Source: Saturnia japonica (taxonomy: Eukaryota > Arthropoda > Insecta > Lepidoptera > Saturniidae). Taken from it: a stretch of 64,000 nucleotides of DNA. Positions 41,021-54,072 of the stretch are shown here, piece by piece. A program made the position numbers and the translations under genes. The stretch lies in assembly GCA_033032175.1 (NCBI GenBank), contig CM065325.1, forward strand, positions 3,438,930 through 3,502,929, written 5' to 3'. Below the pieces are notes generated by a model that was given only the letters and a program-made list of their open reading frames with translations, was not told the DNA's origin and ran no database searches. Each line of letters starts with the position of its first letter. Position 1 is the first letter of the stretch.

Positions 41021-42657
41021 ATCTCTCAACTAGTGTTGTGCAACCCGTAAATATTATCATTTCCACTATCGAAAAATCGATAGCCAGAGAAAAAAACTAC
41101 TGATATTTTATTTGCAAAGGATTAGTACATATTACGGGAACACATTTAATGATTATTATAAAGATTTGAGACAAGTAGCTTTTTTAAGCTCCTCAAGCTA
41201 CTAAACTACGCAAGCAAGTTGCAGAATACGCACATGAGCTTTTTTTCTCTGTCATCGCTCGACAGGCTGACTGACATAAACTGTTCTGAGAAACCATTGT
41301 TGATTAATCGATTAACCTACACATTTATACAAAAGACTGATACCTACTGTCAGTTTTGCAAACAATTGAAAATATATCAACATTATCTATACGTTGTCCA
41401 CCAGGTTAACCACTTTTTGACAATTATTGAAAGATGGAAATAGTGATTGCAGCAACGTGACAATGCCAATATTGATCCGATTATTGATACTTTAATTAGT
41501 ATCGATTATATTAATGACTAATATTATCGGATTGGGAAAGAGATGTGGCTTTCGACACCATTATAGAGCAAGAACCAATCACAAAAATTTAGGTGAAGAC
41601 GGCGAGTCTTTAGACGAAAGTTCCATGTCGGAAGACGACTAATAATAAACAAATATGTATGTATAAATATTCATCTGTTTGTTTTAATTTTCGTACACAA
41701 ACCCCTTAATATAGCCATTGATTTATTTTGAAAAAGATTATGTTTAATTTATAATATTTTATTGATATTTGAGTGAATTCGATTTACCGATACTGATTTA
41801 TATTTCATATATAAAACTATTAAAGCGAATACATTCGATCCCATCACTAGTTAAGATAGAATGTAACTAAATTTAATGCGATTATCAATTGTCATTTTTT
41901 TGGAAAACCTGTTACATTTACGGTATTATAATGTTTGTAAGAAGTCTTAATTAAGATAATGTAATAACATAATGCAGTTACAATATTTATTTTTAAACTC
42001 ATTTTAAAGTTAGCTTTTACGTAATTTGGAACAGTTACGTTCTAAAGCAGCTGTTAAAAAGTGGATAATCTGGTGGACAAGGTATAGAGCAGTATAGAGT
42101 ACGTAGAATTTTGTCAATTTCAACAATGATCGATATTCAATATGTTTTAAACGTCAATGTTGAGTTCAAAACATTGAGTTTTAATATCGATATTACATGG
42201 CATAGAACATCGATGTTACCAACTTTCCACGTTAGTCTCACAGACCACTGAGAGGATATTACGTATGTTTGTCTGATAAAAACAGAGTTCGAGATCATGT
42301 ACGTAAACAAAATATAAATAGAAACATAAGTTTTCCTAAAACAGGTCACCCAATAAAAAAGGTCACCTACCTACTTGGGTAGCAAAAAGTATAAAGTACA
42401 AACAGAAAAATAACCATATAGGTTATAATACAACCATATTAATAAAATAGTGCGACCTGTAATAATTCTAATCAACAATAATCGCAATAGTCTCTTAAAT
42501 CCTCAAAGTTATAAGTTTAAAAAGGCGAGCAATTCTCACAAATTTATCCACAAAAATTCTTAAAAATAAAATGATGCCCAAAAGTTCCAAGTTTCGCAAA
42601 TGCGGAATCATCACATTATTGGACTGTATTTTGCTCTACTGAAGATAGTACAGTTTA
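41021..42657. other. Unassigned AT-rich region with two small ORFs
   Basis: CTAGTGTTGTGCAACCC (41030) and the inverse of CTAGTGATGGGATCGAA (about 41850) could be ends of another worn hAT element, but no duplication supports this. Between them, 41514-41642 (+) encodes 42 residues ending GESLDESSMSEDD, an acidic tail of the kind seen at protein C-termini. A 74-codon frame at 41219-41443 has no known motif. From 41850 to 42657 I see nothing. Confidence 0.35.
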
Positions 42658-44650
42658 TTAAATGCCATTACCGGTAGACATGTGATTAGTCAGATGAGTT
42701 GTATTAGTGACATCAATTAGAACATTAGAAATAATCTTGATTTTGTTTCGTTTTGTAGATTTGGGCTTAGTATTTGCCAGGGGAACTACGTAATTAATAT
42801 CGACATTATCGTTTTGATTCACAGGTATATTATTGATATACCCCAAATGCTTGCCATGTGCGCATATTTCATCAACATCACATAGAAAACAACTCATTTT
42901 TCTTATAGTCATTCTAGGTTTAAGCCTATCCCAAAGTACCTGGTGCACAGAAAGGGTGCCTCTAAATGGTTTCAACTGCTCAGGAATCAACCATTCCCTC
43001 TGCATTATATTTTCTTCTGTAACTCTTTTAATTATAATATTCTCCAACCTTGCTCATGATTTCGTAAAACTTATCGAAATTACCAAGGTCCGAACCAAAA
43101 TGGACCATCTGGTCAGCTGTTCTTTTTACTGTAGCACCAACGCCATCAGGAGCACCCTTTCCATGCCCAGCTTCGGAATAGTTCCACGTAATTTTGGTTA
43201 TATTAGAATGGTGGGATGTTAATTGACTTATAATATAGAACATGTATTTATTGCGATATTGTGATGACGGAAAATCAGATAAAAAATGAACTGTATCTAC
43301 GAATGGATTTTGTTTTACGACTTCATCAAGAACAGGCAGTAAATGAGCCCAGATTGATGCAGCGTCATGTCGAAGACTAGAACTGAGAGTACACATAGAT
43401 GTAGGACATACTTGTCCAGCTATAAAACTATGCATGTATATCACAACTGTATGCAGCGACACTTGTCGACTTCCTCCGAAATGGAAAGATTGAACTTCTT
43501 GAAGATTTAAATTATTTTTAAGTGTCTTTATAACTTTGTATTGATTTACGATTTTGTAGATATGATCCAAGTAATTTGGCAGTTCTGCTTCTAATTTTGA
43601 AATGGCTTCTAAGGGTTTCATTACTATTTTTTGTTTTACTGTTAAAATTTGCCTTTTCTTTGTTCCGTTTTCTAAAACTACTTCTTTATTAACTCTTATC
43701 CATTAAAAAAATGTTATATCAATATCATTATTCAATTATTTGTAAGCAAGATGTTGTGGTGCACATAAGTTGCATATTCTTCGCAAACAGTCAGTGTTAA
43801 ATGAATCGCAGCACAACGTAGCTAATATGTCTTCTGGTTTCTTTTCATTTAGTATAGATGTCTTATTCAAGGCTTTTACCAACAACTCCATATTCACTTG
43901 AGTAGCACACATACATTTTTCTCTATTAGCTAGTTTAGGGTGCTGCACCCAGAAAGGTCTATTTTTACAAAAAAATGAATAATGGATATTAATGTTTGTT
44001 TCATTTTTAAATTTTTTATACAAATCAATCAATGGAGCGGTAAGATATCTTTTCTGGACTCATTTCTTATTCCTAGTTATAAATTCTTTTTTGCCTGCAG
44101 CAACAGTACTATTGGCGTCGTCACAATAAAATGAAATAATTATTTTAGATTGGCGGTCTTTAAAGTATGTATATTTAGGTGAATCACTTGGATCTTTATT
44201 TGCTTTATGGGTGATTATTTGATTTATCAGTGTGTTTTCATTTGGTAATTTCAATTTAACAAGTTCAAGCTATTTCTTTAGATTTGTTAGTTTTACGTTG
44301 GGATTCGTTTTTCTTTTTTAATGTGTTTATTGTAGACATTAGTATCTTCCTTTTCTTCATTTCTTAGTACTTAAGATTTTTTAGTGCACCTTTAACAGAT
44401 GGACACTGACGGTCGTGTTGCAAAAGATCCTCTTGTAGGTTAGTATCACTTTCGATAATTGTGACCGGTATTGTTTCTACATTAATAGGTTTAAATGTAA
44501 TTTTATTATTCAGAGCTTGTTTTACTCTCTGTCTATAATTTTTAGAATTTTCCTTCCATCTTTTCCTTTGTTCTCTTTGAGATCGTTATCTGGACAATCT
44601 CTTTTACACAAACGTTGTTTTTCTAATCGCTGTGCTTTAGTTTGTGGCAT
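42658..44650 (-). pseudogene. Broken transposase-like gene, SDxxSSQYRNK / GHGKGxxDG family
   Basis: Reading begins near 44650 (MPQTKAQRLEKQRLCKR, basic) and passes through open blocks at 44254-44060, 44032-43736, 43621-43028 and 43047-42658. These are broken by stops (near 43710, 44050) and frameshifts (near 43035). A Cys/His-rich block (REKCMCATQ, ATLCCDSF, LRRICNLCAPQH) precedes QEVQSFHFGGSRQVSLHTVV, then LSDFPSSQYRNK and YSEAGHGKGAPDGVGATVKR. I recall similar proteins with SDGxSSQ(Y/F)KN and SHGKGxxDGxGGxxKR in many animals, but cannot name the family. Spacing of 33 residues between D of LSD and E of SEAGHGKG would suit a DDE nuclease. The last block has CFLCDVDEICAHGKHLG. No terminal repeats were found. 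Confidence 0.6.
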
Positions 44651-45097
44651 TTTTCATTCTACAAATAAAAAAAACTATTTTAACTCGCATTATTATAAGT
44701 AAAATCCTATGAACCTAAACTTAGCACGATTTTCAATACTATGTAGGGTGCAAAGCAGCTGCCAACTAGATGAGATATTAAAAAAAAATGTAATTTTCGA
44801 GATATACGGTTGACAAAAAATGTAATAAGGCGCATGCTCCATTACATCATGTGTATGTTGTGTTGATGGATGCTAGTACCTACTTAACTATACGAGATGT
44901 TTATATTTCAAAAACAAAAATATAATACTTATGTACTATCAAAAATCATTCTTCGTATTAACTCATCATTATAGTCAACAAGTGAAACTTATTTCATTCG
45001 CCGCAACGACCATGTTGCTAACAATGATGTTACGTATAATTACGAACTGAGAATAAAACCTGTATGAACTTGTCTGTGAACATAAAACCTCGGTAAT
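44651..45097. other. AT-rich intergenic DNA
   Basis: Lies upstream of the transposase-like gene and before the duplicated block. No features recognised. Confidence 0.5.
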
Positions 45098-45780
45098 GAT
45101 TTTACTAAATTAAATGATTTCATATTCGTTATTAAATGAAATATAAATTAAAATATTAAATACGCACATTTAATGAATTTAAGCTGAAACGCAAATGACA
45201 ATTTTGATGCTAAATTTTGAAGAACTATGAAAGTTTACTTACAGTTCTCATTTGCGCACGTGTTTCTTCGCCGAAATCTAGTTGTAGAATAAAAGCCCCC
45301 CCGCGCTTTCGGGGGCATATATTAAAGTTGCGTTCAGAATTAAATAGATTAGTAAAAATTTAAATCAAAAAGTGTTACGACTAATGACGTTTTTTTTGTA
45401 ACAAAATTTGGACTTTATGTTTAGCCTTGCAATTATTAAGTACTTATAGAGATTTTATTTTGAAACGAAGTAAAATTTATATGAAATTAATATGTTGATA
45501 CAGTTAGAATGTTAAAATTGAAATTATACATTTTGTATACAATTGTTTCGTAAAGAGTCTACACCAGAATACGGAGTATAATGACGTTTGGTGTTGTTTT
45601 TGAAACTTTGCACAATAAATAAATTAAAAATACAACTTTTTAAACTTTACAACTTAAAAAACAAAGTCAAACAGAACTAAAAAACTAATCGCAAGTATCA
45701 GATTTTTTTTGTATATTTCATTATTTCGACGGAAACAGTTTTTACGGTCCTTTGAAGAACTACCCACCCTGCTATTCTAG

Positions 45781-46340
45781 GTCATAGACTATCTGTGTAC
45801 CAAATTTCATCTAAATCCGTTCAGCCATTTTTGCGTGATTCAGTAACAGCAATAAAAACTTTCCATTTATTATATTTGTAGGATAACACTAGTTAAGCTA
45901 TAACTTTTACTTGTAAAAAGAATCTTATCTGTTATTCAAGGTCATAGAGTATCTGTATCCAAATTTCATCTAAATCCGATTCGCCATTTTTACGTGATTG
46001 AGTAAAAAACATAGATACTTTCCATTTATTATATTTATAGGATAACACTGGTTAATCTATGACTTTTACCGGGATAAAAAGAACCCTTGCTATTATTTCA
46101 GGTCATAGACTATCTGTTTGCCAAATTGCATTTAAATCCATTCAGCTGTTTTTGCGAGATTGAGTAACATAGCTACAAACTTTCCATTTATTATATTTGA
46201 AGGATAACACTGGTTAATCTATGACCTTTACCAGGATAAAAAGTACACTATCTGTTATTCCAGGTCCATAGATTATATGTGTGCCAAATTTCATCTAAGT
46301 CTGTTTCGCCATTTTTGCGTGATTGCATAAACAAACTAAC
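45781..46340 (+). repeat. Degenerate tandem repeat, about 160 bp x 4 (copy 1)
   Basis: GTCATAGACTATCTGTGTACCAAATT-type starts occur at 45781, 45941, 46102 and 46263. Each is followed by a CATTTTTGCGTGATT-like phrase and CTTTCCATTTATTATATTTG. The phrases match the LINE tail seen at 359-420, so this is a second, longer-period amplification of a related tail. The second duplicate holds the same array at about 49623-50180. Confidence 0.85.
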
Positions 46341-47850
46341 GAGATGGTATACCCACTGAAAAAGTTTTTTAATACTTTTTTTAACGAAAACATTGGTTTT
46401 ATCAAATATAAAACATTTATTTGTCAATAGCGGTGAACATAAACTTTAAAATTATGTTTGAATAATTAATTTTGCTGAAGAATTAAAGGAGATATGGCGT
46501 TGACAAACCTTTGAGAAAATAACTTATAGAAATCGATCAGTAAATGATCCACTGCTGAAGTCACCGGCATAACACTACCTCACATCACAAAGTATCGGCG
46601 ATTTTAGAAGTTAAGAAATCAACAATAACATCTGCTTTTTCTCATTTAATATATGTACTAAGATCATAGATTTAATGTATATCATATAGATAATGACCAA
46701 AACAATTCTCGTCTATTTTTGTAAAATCTAAAGTGTGAAAGTGTAATTTAATGTTTGGTAGACGTGTTTAATTGTGGTTACGTGTACAGCTGTATTTGGA
46801 TGTATCTTGTATAACAAAGAAAATCAACAAAATAATGCTCACACTGGTGTAGTTCCGTTTTTGATATCGTCTTAATCAACCAATTGCCGATCTATATTAT
46901 ACTAACACAACATTCCTCAAACTTTCAGGTCTCCTTACAATGTTTTCCTTTACGTGCGACTTTTTCTGTATAACTCAAATCAAAAAATATTTCAATCGAC
47001 ATTTCACTCTTTTAAAACGATTTATTGATTATATATTTGTGTATACTATAGAATACAAATCAAAATAAATACTAGTAATTTCGAAACGAATATCAACCCT
47101 ACGGACACGTGTGTCCTACACAAAGATGATCAGCTTTCACGTCCAGGATACTATGAGCGGGAAATACTATATGTAATGTATATGAACAAACATAGAAACA
47201 TACACACTTTCACATTTATTATATTATATATCCTATAACCAGCAGACAAACAACACGCTTCTAACGATATCTCATTTATCAAATTATGTTACGTAGATTA
47301 GAAGAAAATCGCGTACAGATGAACATACATACTCTTTATATAACAGTGAAAATCGTAACCCTCCATTTCGATTTGCCATAGTCGGGTAAAAAGTTTAATA
47401 AATTCAATCACATTCCACCGCATTATCCATCAAAAAACTTGGTAGCGCGTAGGTACTGTTAATTCAGAAATAGAAGCTGTGATGAAGTCTGCTAACAATA
47501 TTGACAATTATTTACGATTAACTAAGGATTTCAACCACAGAAAATTTAAAAGCCTTTTGTAAGTACTGGGAAGTGAATATAATGCTGTTTTTTGTCATAC
47601 CTTGGTGCGATAACTTAGCAGAAGAAATGTTTTTTATGCCTCGAAATTTTTTTGTTTTTATAGCAAAATAATGCAGTTTACCCTGAATTGCCAAAATGAT
47701 TTGATGGTCGGTGGACTCTTTTAGCCTTTAGTAAAAACTGAATAGCTTCAATTAGGGTTTACAAGCAATGAGATATTATATAAAGAGAAAACTGAGACGC
47801 TTCAACCAAATTGTTTGAAACACGCGTTCGAATCACAGAGTACGTTCGAG

Positions 47851-48134
47851 TTTTTTTTTTTTTTGTCTTACCTTGCTGTTAGCCTTAGGGGCCCTATCCA
47901 AAAAAAAGCCGCTGCGGCTTTTACAACTTTACCGGGCTTAGGAGCGAGCGCTTAAGGCACTCAGCCGCGAAAGCGAGGGCAACCAGCGCGCAAGGGTGCC
48001 AAAGTGCCCAGTCCTCAGCTTGGTCTGTTGCCGCGATTGCAATGAAGTCGCGATCTGTCTAATTCCCTATCCGTAGAATCGAGCTAAATTAACATATACA
48101 GGTATACATGTTCCTTCCTCCTGGGAGGAAGGAA
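47851..48134 (-). mobile_element. Jockey-family 3' tail, copy 1
   Basis: A T-run (the poly(A) of a minus-strand insertion) leads into CTGTTAGCCTTAGGGGCCCT, then the diverged 3' UTR, ending at the hairpin TTCCTTCCTCCTGGGAGGAA. This is a 5'-truncated insertion of a sister subfamily of the element at 9.6-15.6 kb. Confidence 0.85.
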
Positions 48135-48527
48135 TTATTTTTAAGAGTCTTTTTATTTTTATTTTGATGTTATGTCTGTCTAGAACTTGTATATGAATTT
48201 CCAATGTATAATTAATTATGTTTCTATCACATTAAGATCACAGTTCGAACAATAACCTAACCAATTTTGTTACCTTAACGGAAAAATGAAAATATCTCAC
48301 TGAGAACACAAAATGGCACAAAATTTTAATCTAGGTTGTATTTGATTTAAACAATACAATTAGTCATTAAGGCTATATAAATATTAGAGTAACTAAGTAA
48401 TTTTTATTTGTCCATTACCATTTCTATGATTAAAGTAAACAATGAATAATGTAAAAGCTATAAATGATCAAATACAGAACGTGTATTTTATGTTGTAACT
48501 TGTAAGCAATCACATATTTATGAGTAA

Positions 48528-48941
48528 ATTATTTAATGGCATATTTTAGCCACATTGAAGTTCTTTTTTTGTTGTATAACGTACCTGCTTAATTATTTAA
48601 TGGCCAAACAGTCTTGGTCTAGTGCTCAACCATTATAAGATGATAATGGATAATGGGTAGCTAACAAGGGAGCCACCATCTTGTTAGGATACTGAATCGT
48701 CATAACACATGACAATATAATTCACTCGATAATGGCAGTAATGGTCTTCATTAAAGAGGAACGGTTTCCAAGTTAAGAAGAAGAAGAAAAAGAAGGGTAA
48801 TGGGTAATTTTTAAAGACATATCACAGGCATAATAATACTAACTCAATAATTAGGACTAGATGATTCGAAATTTGGGATTCCGGGATCCCGGTAGTATTT
48901 CAGTCTAGAAAATTTCGAGATTGTATTTCGAGAAATCCCGG
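48528..48941. other. Spacer between the duplicated blocks
   Basis: These 414 bp occur only once. AATTATTTAATGGC appears twice (about 48527 and 48591). Near 48870-48945 lies a run of GGGATT/GGGATCCCGG-type short inverted repeats. Confidence 0.6.
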
Positions 48942-51900
48942 GATTTTACTAAATTAAATGATTTCATATTCGTTATTAAATGAAATATAAATTAAAATAT
49001 TAAATACGCACATTTAATGAATTTAAGCTGAAACGCAAATGACAATTTTGATGCTAAATTTTGAAGAACTATGAAAGTTTACTTACAGTTCTCATTTGCG
49101 CACGTGTTTCTTCGCCGAAATCTAGTTGTAGAATAAAAGCCCCCCCGCGCTTTCGGGGGCATATATTAAAGTTGCGTTCAGAATTAAATAGATTAGTAAA
49201 AATTTAAATCAAAAAGTGTTACGACTAATGACGTTTTTTTTGTAACAAAATTTGGACTTTATGTTTAGCCTTGCAATTATTAAGTACTTATAGAGATTTT
49301 ATTTTGAAACGAAGTAAAATTTATATGAAATTAATATGTTGATACATTTAGAATGTTAAAATTGAAATTATACATTTTGTATACAATTGTTTCGTAAAGA
49401 GTCTACACCAGAATACGGAGTATAATGACGTTTGGTGTTGTTTTTGAAACTTTGCACAATAAATAAATTAAAAATACAACTTTTTAAACTTTACAACTTA
49501 AAAAACAAAGTCAAACAGAACTAAAAAACTAATCGCAAGTATCAGATTTTTTTTGTATATTTCATTATTTCGACGGAAACAGTTTTTACGGTCCTTTGAA
49601 GAACAACCCACCCTGCTATTCTAGGTCATAGACTGTCATAGACTATCTGTGTACCAAATTTCATCTAAATCCGTTCAGCCATTTTTGCGTGATTCAGTAA
49701 CAGCGATAAAAACTTTCCATTTATTATATTTGTAGGATAACACTAGTTAAGCTATAACTTTTACTTGTAAAAAGAATCTTATCTGTTATTCCAGGTCATA
49801 GACGATCTGTATCCAAATTTCATCTAAATCCGATTCGCCATTTTTACGTGATTGAGTAAAAAACATAGATACTTTCCATTTATTATATTTATAGGATAAC
49901 ACTGGTTAATCTATGACTTTTACCGGGATAAAAAGAACCCTTGCTATTATTTCAGGTCATAGACTATCTGTTTGCCAAATTGCATTTAAATCCATTCAGC
50001 TGTTTTTGCGAGATTGAGTAACATAGCTACAAACTTTCCATTTATTATATTTGAAGGATAACACTGATTAATCTATGACCTTTACCAGGATAAAAAGTAC
50101 ACTATCTGTTATTCCAGGTCCATAGACTATATGTGTACCAAATTTCATCTAAGTCTGTTTCGCCATTTTTGCGTGATTGCATAAACAAACTAACGAGATG
50201 GTATACCCACTGAAAAAGTTTTTTAATACTTTTTTTAACGAAAACATTGGTTTTATCAAATATAAAACATTTATTTGTCAATAGCGGTGAACATAAACTT
50301 TAAAATTATGTTTGAATAATTAATTTTGCTGAAGAATTAAAGGAGATATGGCGTTGACAAACCTTTGAGAAATAACTTATAGAAATCGATCAGTAAATGA
50401 TCCACTGCTGAAGTCACCGGCATAACACTACCTCACATCACAAAGTATCGGCGATTTTAGAAGTTAAGAAATCAACAATAACATCTGCTTTTTCTCATTT
50501 AATATATGTACTAAGATCATAGATTTAATGTATATCATATAGATAATGACCAAAACAATTCTCGTCTATTTTTGTAAAATCTAAAGTGTGAAAGTGTAAT
50601 TTAATTTTTGGTAGACGTGTTTAATTGTGGTTACGTGTACAGCTGTATTTGGATGTATCTTGTATAACAAAGAAAATCAACAAAATAATGCTCACACTGG
50701 TGTAGTTCCGTTTTTGATATCGTCTTAATCAACCAATTGCCGATCTATATTATACTAACACAACATTCCTCAAACTTTCAGGTCTCCTTACAATGTTTTC
50801 CTTTACGTGCGACTTTTTATGTATAACTCAAATCAAAAAATATTTCAATCGACATTTCACTCTTTTAAAACGATTTATTGATTATATATTTGTGTATACT
50901 ATAGAATACAAATCAAAAGAAATACTAGTAATTTCGAAACGAATATCAACCCTACGGACACGTGTGTCCTACACAAAGATGTTCAGCTTTCACGTCCAGG
51001 ATACTATGAGCGGGAAATACTATATGCAATGTATATGAACAAACATAGAAACATACACACTTTCACATTTATTATATTATATATCCTATAACCAGCAGAC
51101 AAACAACACGCTTCTAACGATATCTCATTTATCAAATTATGTTACGTAGATTAGAAGAAAATCGCGTACAGATGAACATACATACTCTTTATATAACAGT
51201 GAAAATCGTAACCCTCCATTTCGATTTGCCATAGTCGGGTAAAAAGTTTAATAAATTCAATCACATTCCACCGCATTATCCATCAAAAAACTTGGTAGCG
51301 CGTAGGTACTGTTAATTCAGAAATAGAAGCTGTGATGAAGTCTGCTAACAATATTGACAATTATTTACGATTAACTAAGGATTTCAACCACAGAAAATTT
51401 AAAAGCCTTTTGTAAGTACTGGGAAGTGAATATAATGCTGTTTTTTGTCATACCTTGGTGCGATAACTTAGCAGAAGAAATGTTTTTTATGCCTCGAAAT
51501 TTTTTTGTTTTTATAGCAAAATAATGCAGTTTACCCTGAATTGCCAAAATGATTTGATGGTCGGTGGACTCTTTTAGCCTTTAATAAAAACTGAATAGCT
51601 TACAAGCAATGAGATATTATATAAAGAGAAAACTGAGACGCTTCAACCAAATTGTTTGAAACACGCGTTCGAATCACAGAGTACGTTCGAGTTTTTTTTT
51701 TGTCTTACCTTGCTGTTAGCCTTAGGGGCCCTATCCAAAAAAAAGGCGCTGCGGCTTTTACAACTTTACCGGGCTTAGGAGCGAGCGCTTAAGGCACTCA
51801 GCCGCGAAAGCGAGGGCAACCAGCGCGCAAGGGTGCCAAAGTGCCCAGTCCTCAGCTTAGTCTGTTGCCGCGATTGCAATGAAGTCGCGATCTGTCTAAT

Positions 51901-52364
51901 TCCCTATCCGTAGAATCGAGCTAAACTAACATATACAGGTATACATGTTCCTTCCTCCTGGGAGGAAGGAATTATTTTTAAGAGTCTTTTTATTTTTATT
52001 TTGATGTTATGTCTGTCTAGAACTTGTATATGAATTTCCAATGTATAATTAATTATGTTTCTATCACATTAAGATCACAGTTCGAACGATAACCTAACCA
52101 ATGTTGTTACCTTAACGGAAAAATGAAAATATCTCACTGAGAACACAAAATGGCACAAAATTTTAATCTAGGTTGTATTTGATTTAAACAATACAATTAG
52201 TCATTAAGGCTATATAAATATTAGAGTAACTAAGTAATTTTTATTTGTCCATTACCATTTCTATGATTAAAGTAAACAATGAATAATGTAAAAGCTATAA
52301 ATGATCAAATACAGAACGTGTATTTTATGTTGTAACTTGTAAGCAATCACATATTTATGAGTAA
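48942..52364. repeat. Direct duplication, copy 2 (3423 bp)
   Basis: Second copy of 45098-48527 in the same orientation. An 81-codon frame at 50793-51038 is open here but stopped in copy 1 (AAATCAAAATAA), which argues against coding. The tandem array lies at about 49623-50180. Confidence 0.95.
51692..51973 (-). mobile_element. Jockey-family 3' tail, copy 2
   Basis: Same insertion as 47851-48134, carried along by the duplication; shorter T-run and a few substitutions. Confidence 0.85.
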
Positions 52365-52849
52365 TTTCATCAAAACCATTTACTAGTATTTTTTACGATG
52401 TCTAAATGACGATTCTTAAGGCCTACCAATTATGGAATAAAATATGGTTCTCGCCTACAAAATTAGAACAGAATCGATTAAGAATTGATGAAAATTAATA
52501 TTATGAAATTCTTTTTTTTACGATTTCGTAAAATTTTTATACATAGCCCATCAATTATGGAATAAGTAATACTTGCCGTGTATAAAATTTCATCAAAGGC
52601 TGTAAGTAAAGTTTTTTTTTACGATTTCTAAAAATATAATTAAAAATTCTAGTAGTTATAGATCTACCAATGACATAAGCTTCCAAGAATCGTTCCGCCC
52701 CGCCGTTTTTGAGTTCAATCCGGTTATACAAACAGAAAGATAGACAATTTAAGAAAGATAAACAAAAATATTATGGGCATATTTCGTGATCAGTGTCGGA
52801 AAATATATTACATGTACATACATAACTACAAGTTTTGCGTTTGACCACT
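52365..52849. other. Non-coding DNA with LINE-tail-like phrases
   Basis: TACCAATTATGGAATAA and CATCAATTATGGAATAA (about 52425 and 52548) form a loose direct repeat. TTTTTGAGTTCAATCCGGTT with ACAAACAGAAAGATAGACAA resembles a dispersed element tail. No gene is visible. Confidence 0.45.
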
Positions 52850-53194
52850 ATCTCGCCTAATTGTAAATGATGATGTGGTTTACGATGGAGTACGCTTGCC
52901 TAGAAGGTACCTATTCACTCGAGACTTGGAGATACCCAGGTTATAATTATCGGGAATTACAAAATCCGGTAAAGTGTTCCACTCTTTAGCGGTATTAATA
53001 TAGATATAAAGAAAATTATAAAAGAACGTGTTTTCTAAAAACACAAGTTCGTTTGGGAATCCTACAAGCACTAGGAGTAACACTAAAAGAGGTTGATCAC
53101 CAGAAGATTTTCCACACAATACACTTTTTGATTTTAAAATTATAAAGTAGGCTGACCCGTGCCAATATTTGGCACATTTAAAGTATGTAAACAA
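52850..53194 (-). pseudogene. LINE C-terminal fragment and 3' tail
   Basis: The frame carries AKEWNTLPDFVIPDNYNLG and SKSRVNRYLLGKRTPS, a C-terminal end I associate with lepidopteran LINEs. It is followed by the tail ATCATTTACAATTAGGCGAG. The tail is close to that of the SINEs at 6.5 and 27.3 kb, so this LINE type is the likely partner that moved them. No RT core is left. Confidence 0.7.
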
Positions 53195-54072
53195 TCTAGT
53201 TAGCAGCTGTCATGTTATTTGAAAAGAATGTTCTTCTTCGTCTTGTTTTGGCGCCGCAAAAAGCACTTGCCAGTGTCATTGTTTTAAGCCTTCGTAAAAT
53301 TTTCCTATATTATACAATGTAGGGTCTTCTGAGAAGATGGTGGCTCTCTTGTCAGAAATATCTAGGGAGTTTTTGTGACATCCCAAAATGCATGTTTTCC
53401 GCTTTATATTCATAATCCACTTCACATATACACACCAACCAAACTATATCACGCAAAATGCCAATAATATTACCTATTATAGGGTCAAAAAACCTACGTT
53501 AATAACTAAAAAATAAAAATCACAACATGTCACTTTATGATCCAGCCAAAAACTCTGGAAAGGAATGTTCATTGATTGCTCCTTTTTATAATAGCATCAA
53601 ACAGATAAAATTCCTAATGAAATAGTGTTTTAATAAATTTTTTAACGAAAAAAACATTGATTTTAAACTTTTTATTTCGTCAATATCGGGGTACATACCG
53701 TACATAGGTACCTATGTTTTAAACGATGTTTGGCGTGTTGTCAGGAAAAAAAATACCTTTGATAAATAATATAATATATAAATAATGATTCTTCGCGAGA
53801 AAATTGCACAGAGATACTCATTTAGTTTCACCGTCGCGCCGTGGGCTGCTGATAGACTAAATCCGGCACTGTTTGAATCGTGATTAATATCATCTATGTA
53901 AATGACATCGCATTACGTCGTCAAGTACCTACACAAATTATAACCATGAACCAGTATCATCGAGATGCGGCGGCAATAATCTCATTCTTTGCTCAGAAAC
54001 CAAAGTATTGACATGAATACCTAACATAAACCAATATAATTATTATACGATTAGTTAATTTGTGAAATAGCT
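53195..54072. other. 5' flank of the receptor gene
   Basis: AT-rich; a fragment near 53640-53790 resembles 46361-46520 (TTTTTTAACGAAAACATTG). The receptor promoter should lie here; I see no certain core element. Confidence 0.4.

Larger units (their letters stand above)
45098..48527. repeat. Direct duplication, copy 1 (3430 bp)
   Basis: The block from GATTTTACTAAATTAAATGA to CACATATTTATGAGTAA recurs at 48942-52364. I count only about two dozen substitutions and a few indels (for example an extra GTCATAGACT-type unit and a 12-base deletion in copy 2, and T-runs of 14 against 10). Identity is therefore about 99%. It contains a tandem array (45781-46340) and a jockey tail (47851-48134), both present before the duplication. 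No gene is recognised. Confidence 0.95.

Noticed and set aside
41030..41850. A second complete hAT element
   Set aside because: Only loosely similar ends (CTAGTGTTGTGC and CTAGTGATGGGA) and no 8-bp duplication.
45781..46340. A CRISPR-like array
   Set aside because: Units of about 160 bp are adjacent and diverged, without spacers, in an insect genome.
50793..51038. 81-codon frame in the second duplicate
   Set aside because: The first duplicate has a stop in the same frame, and no motif is present.
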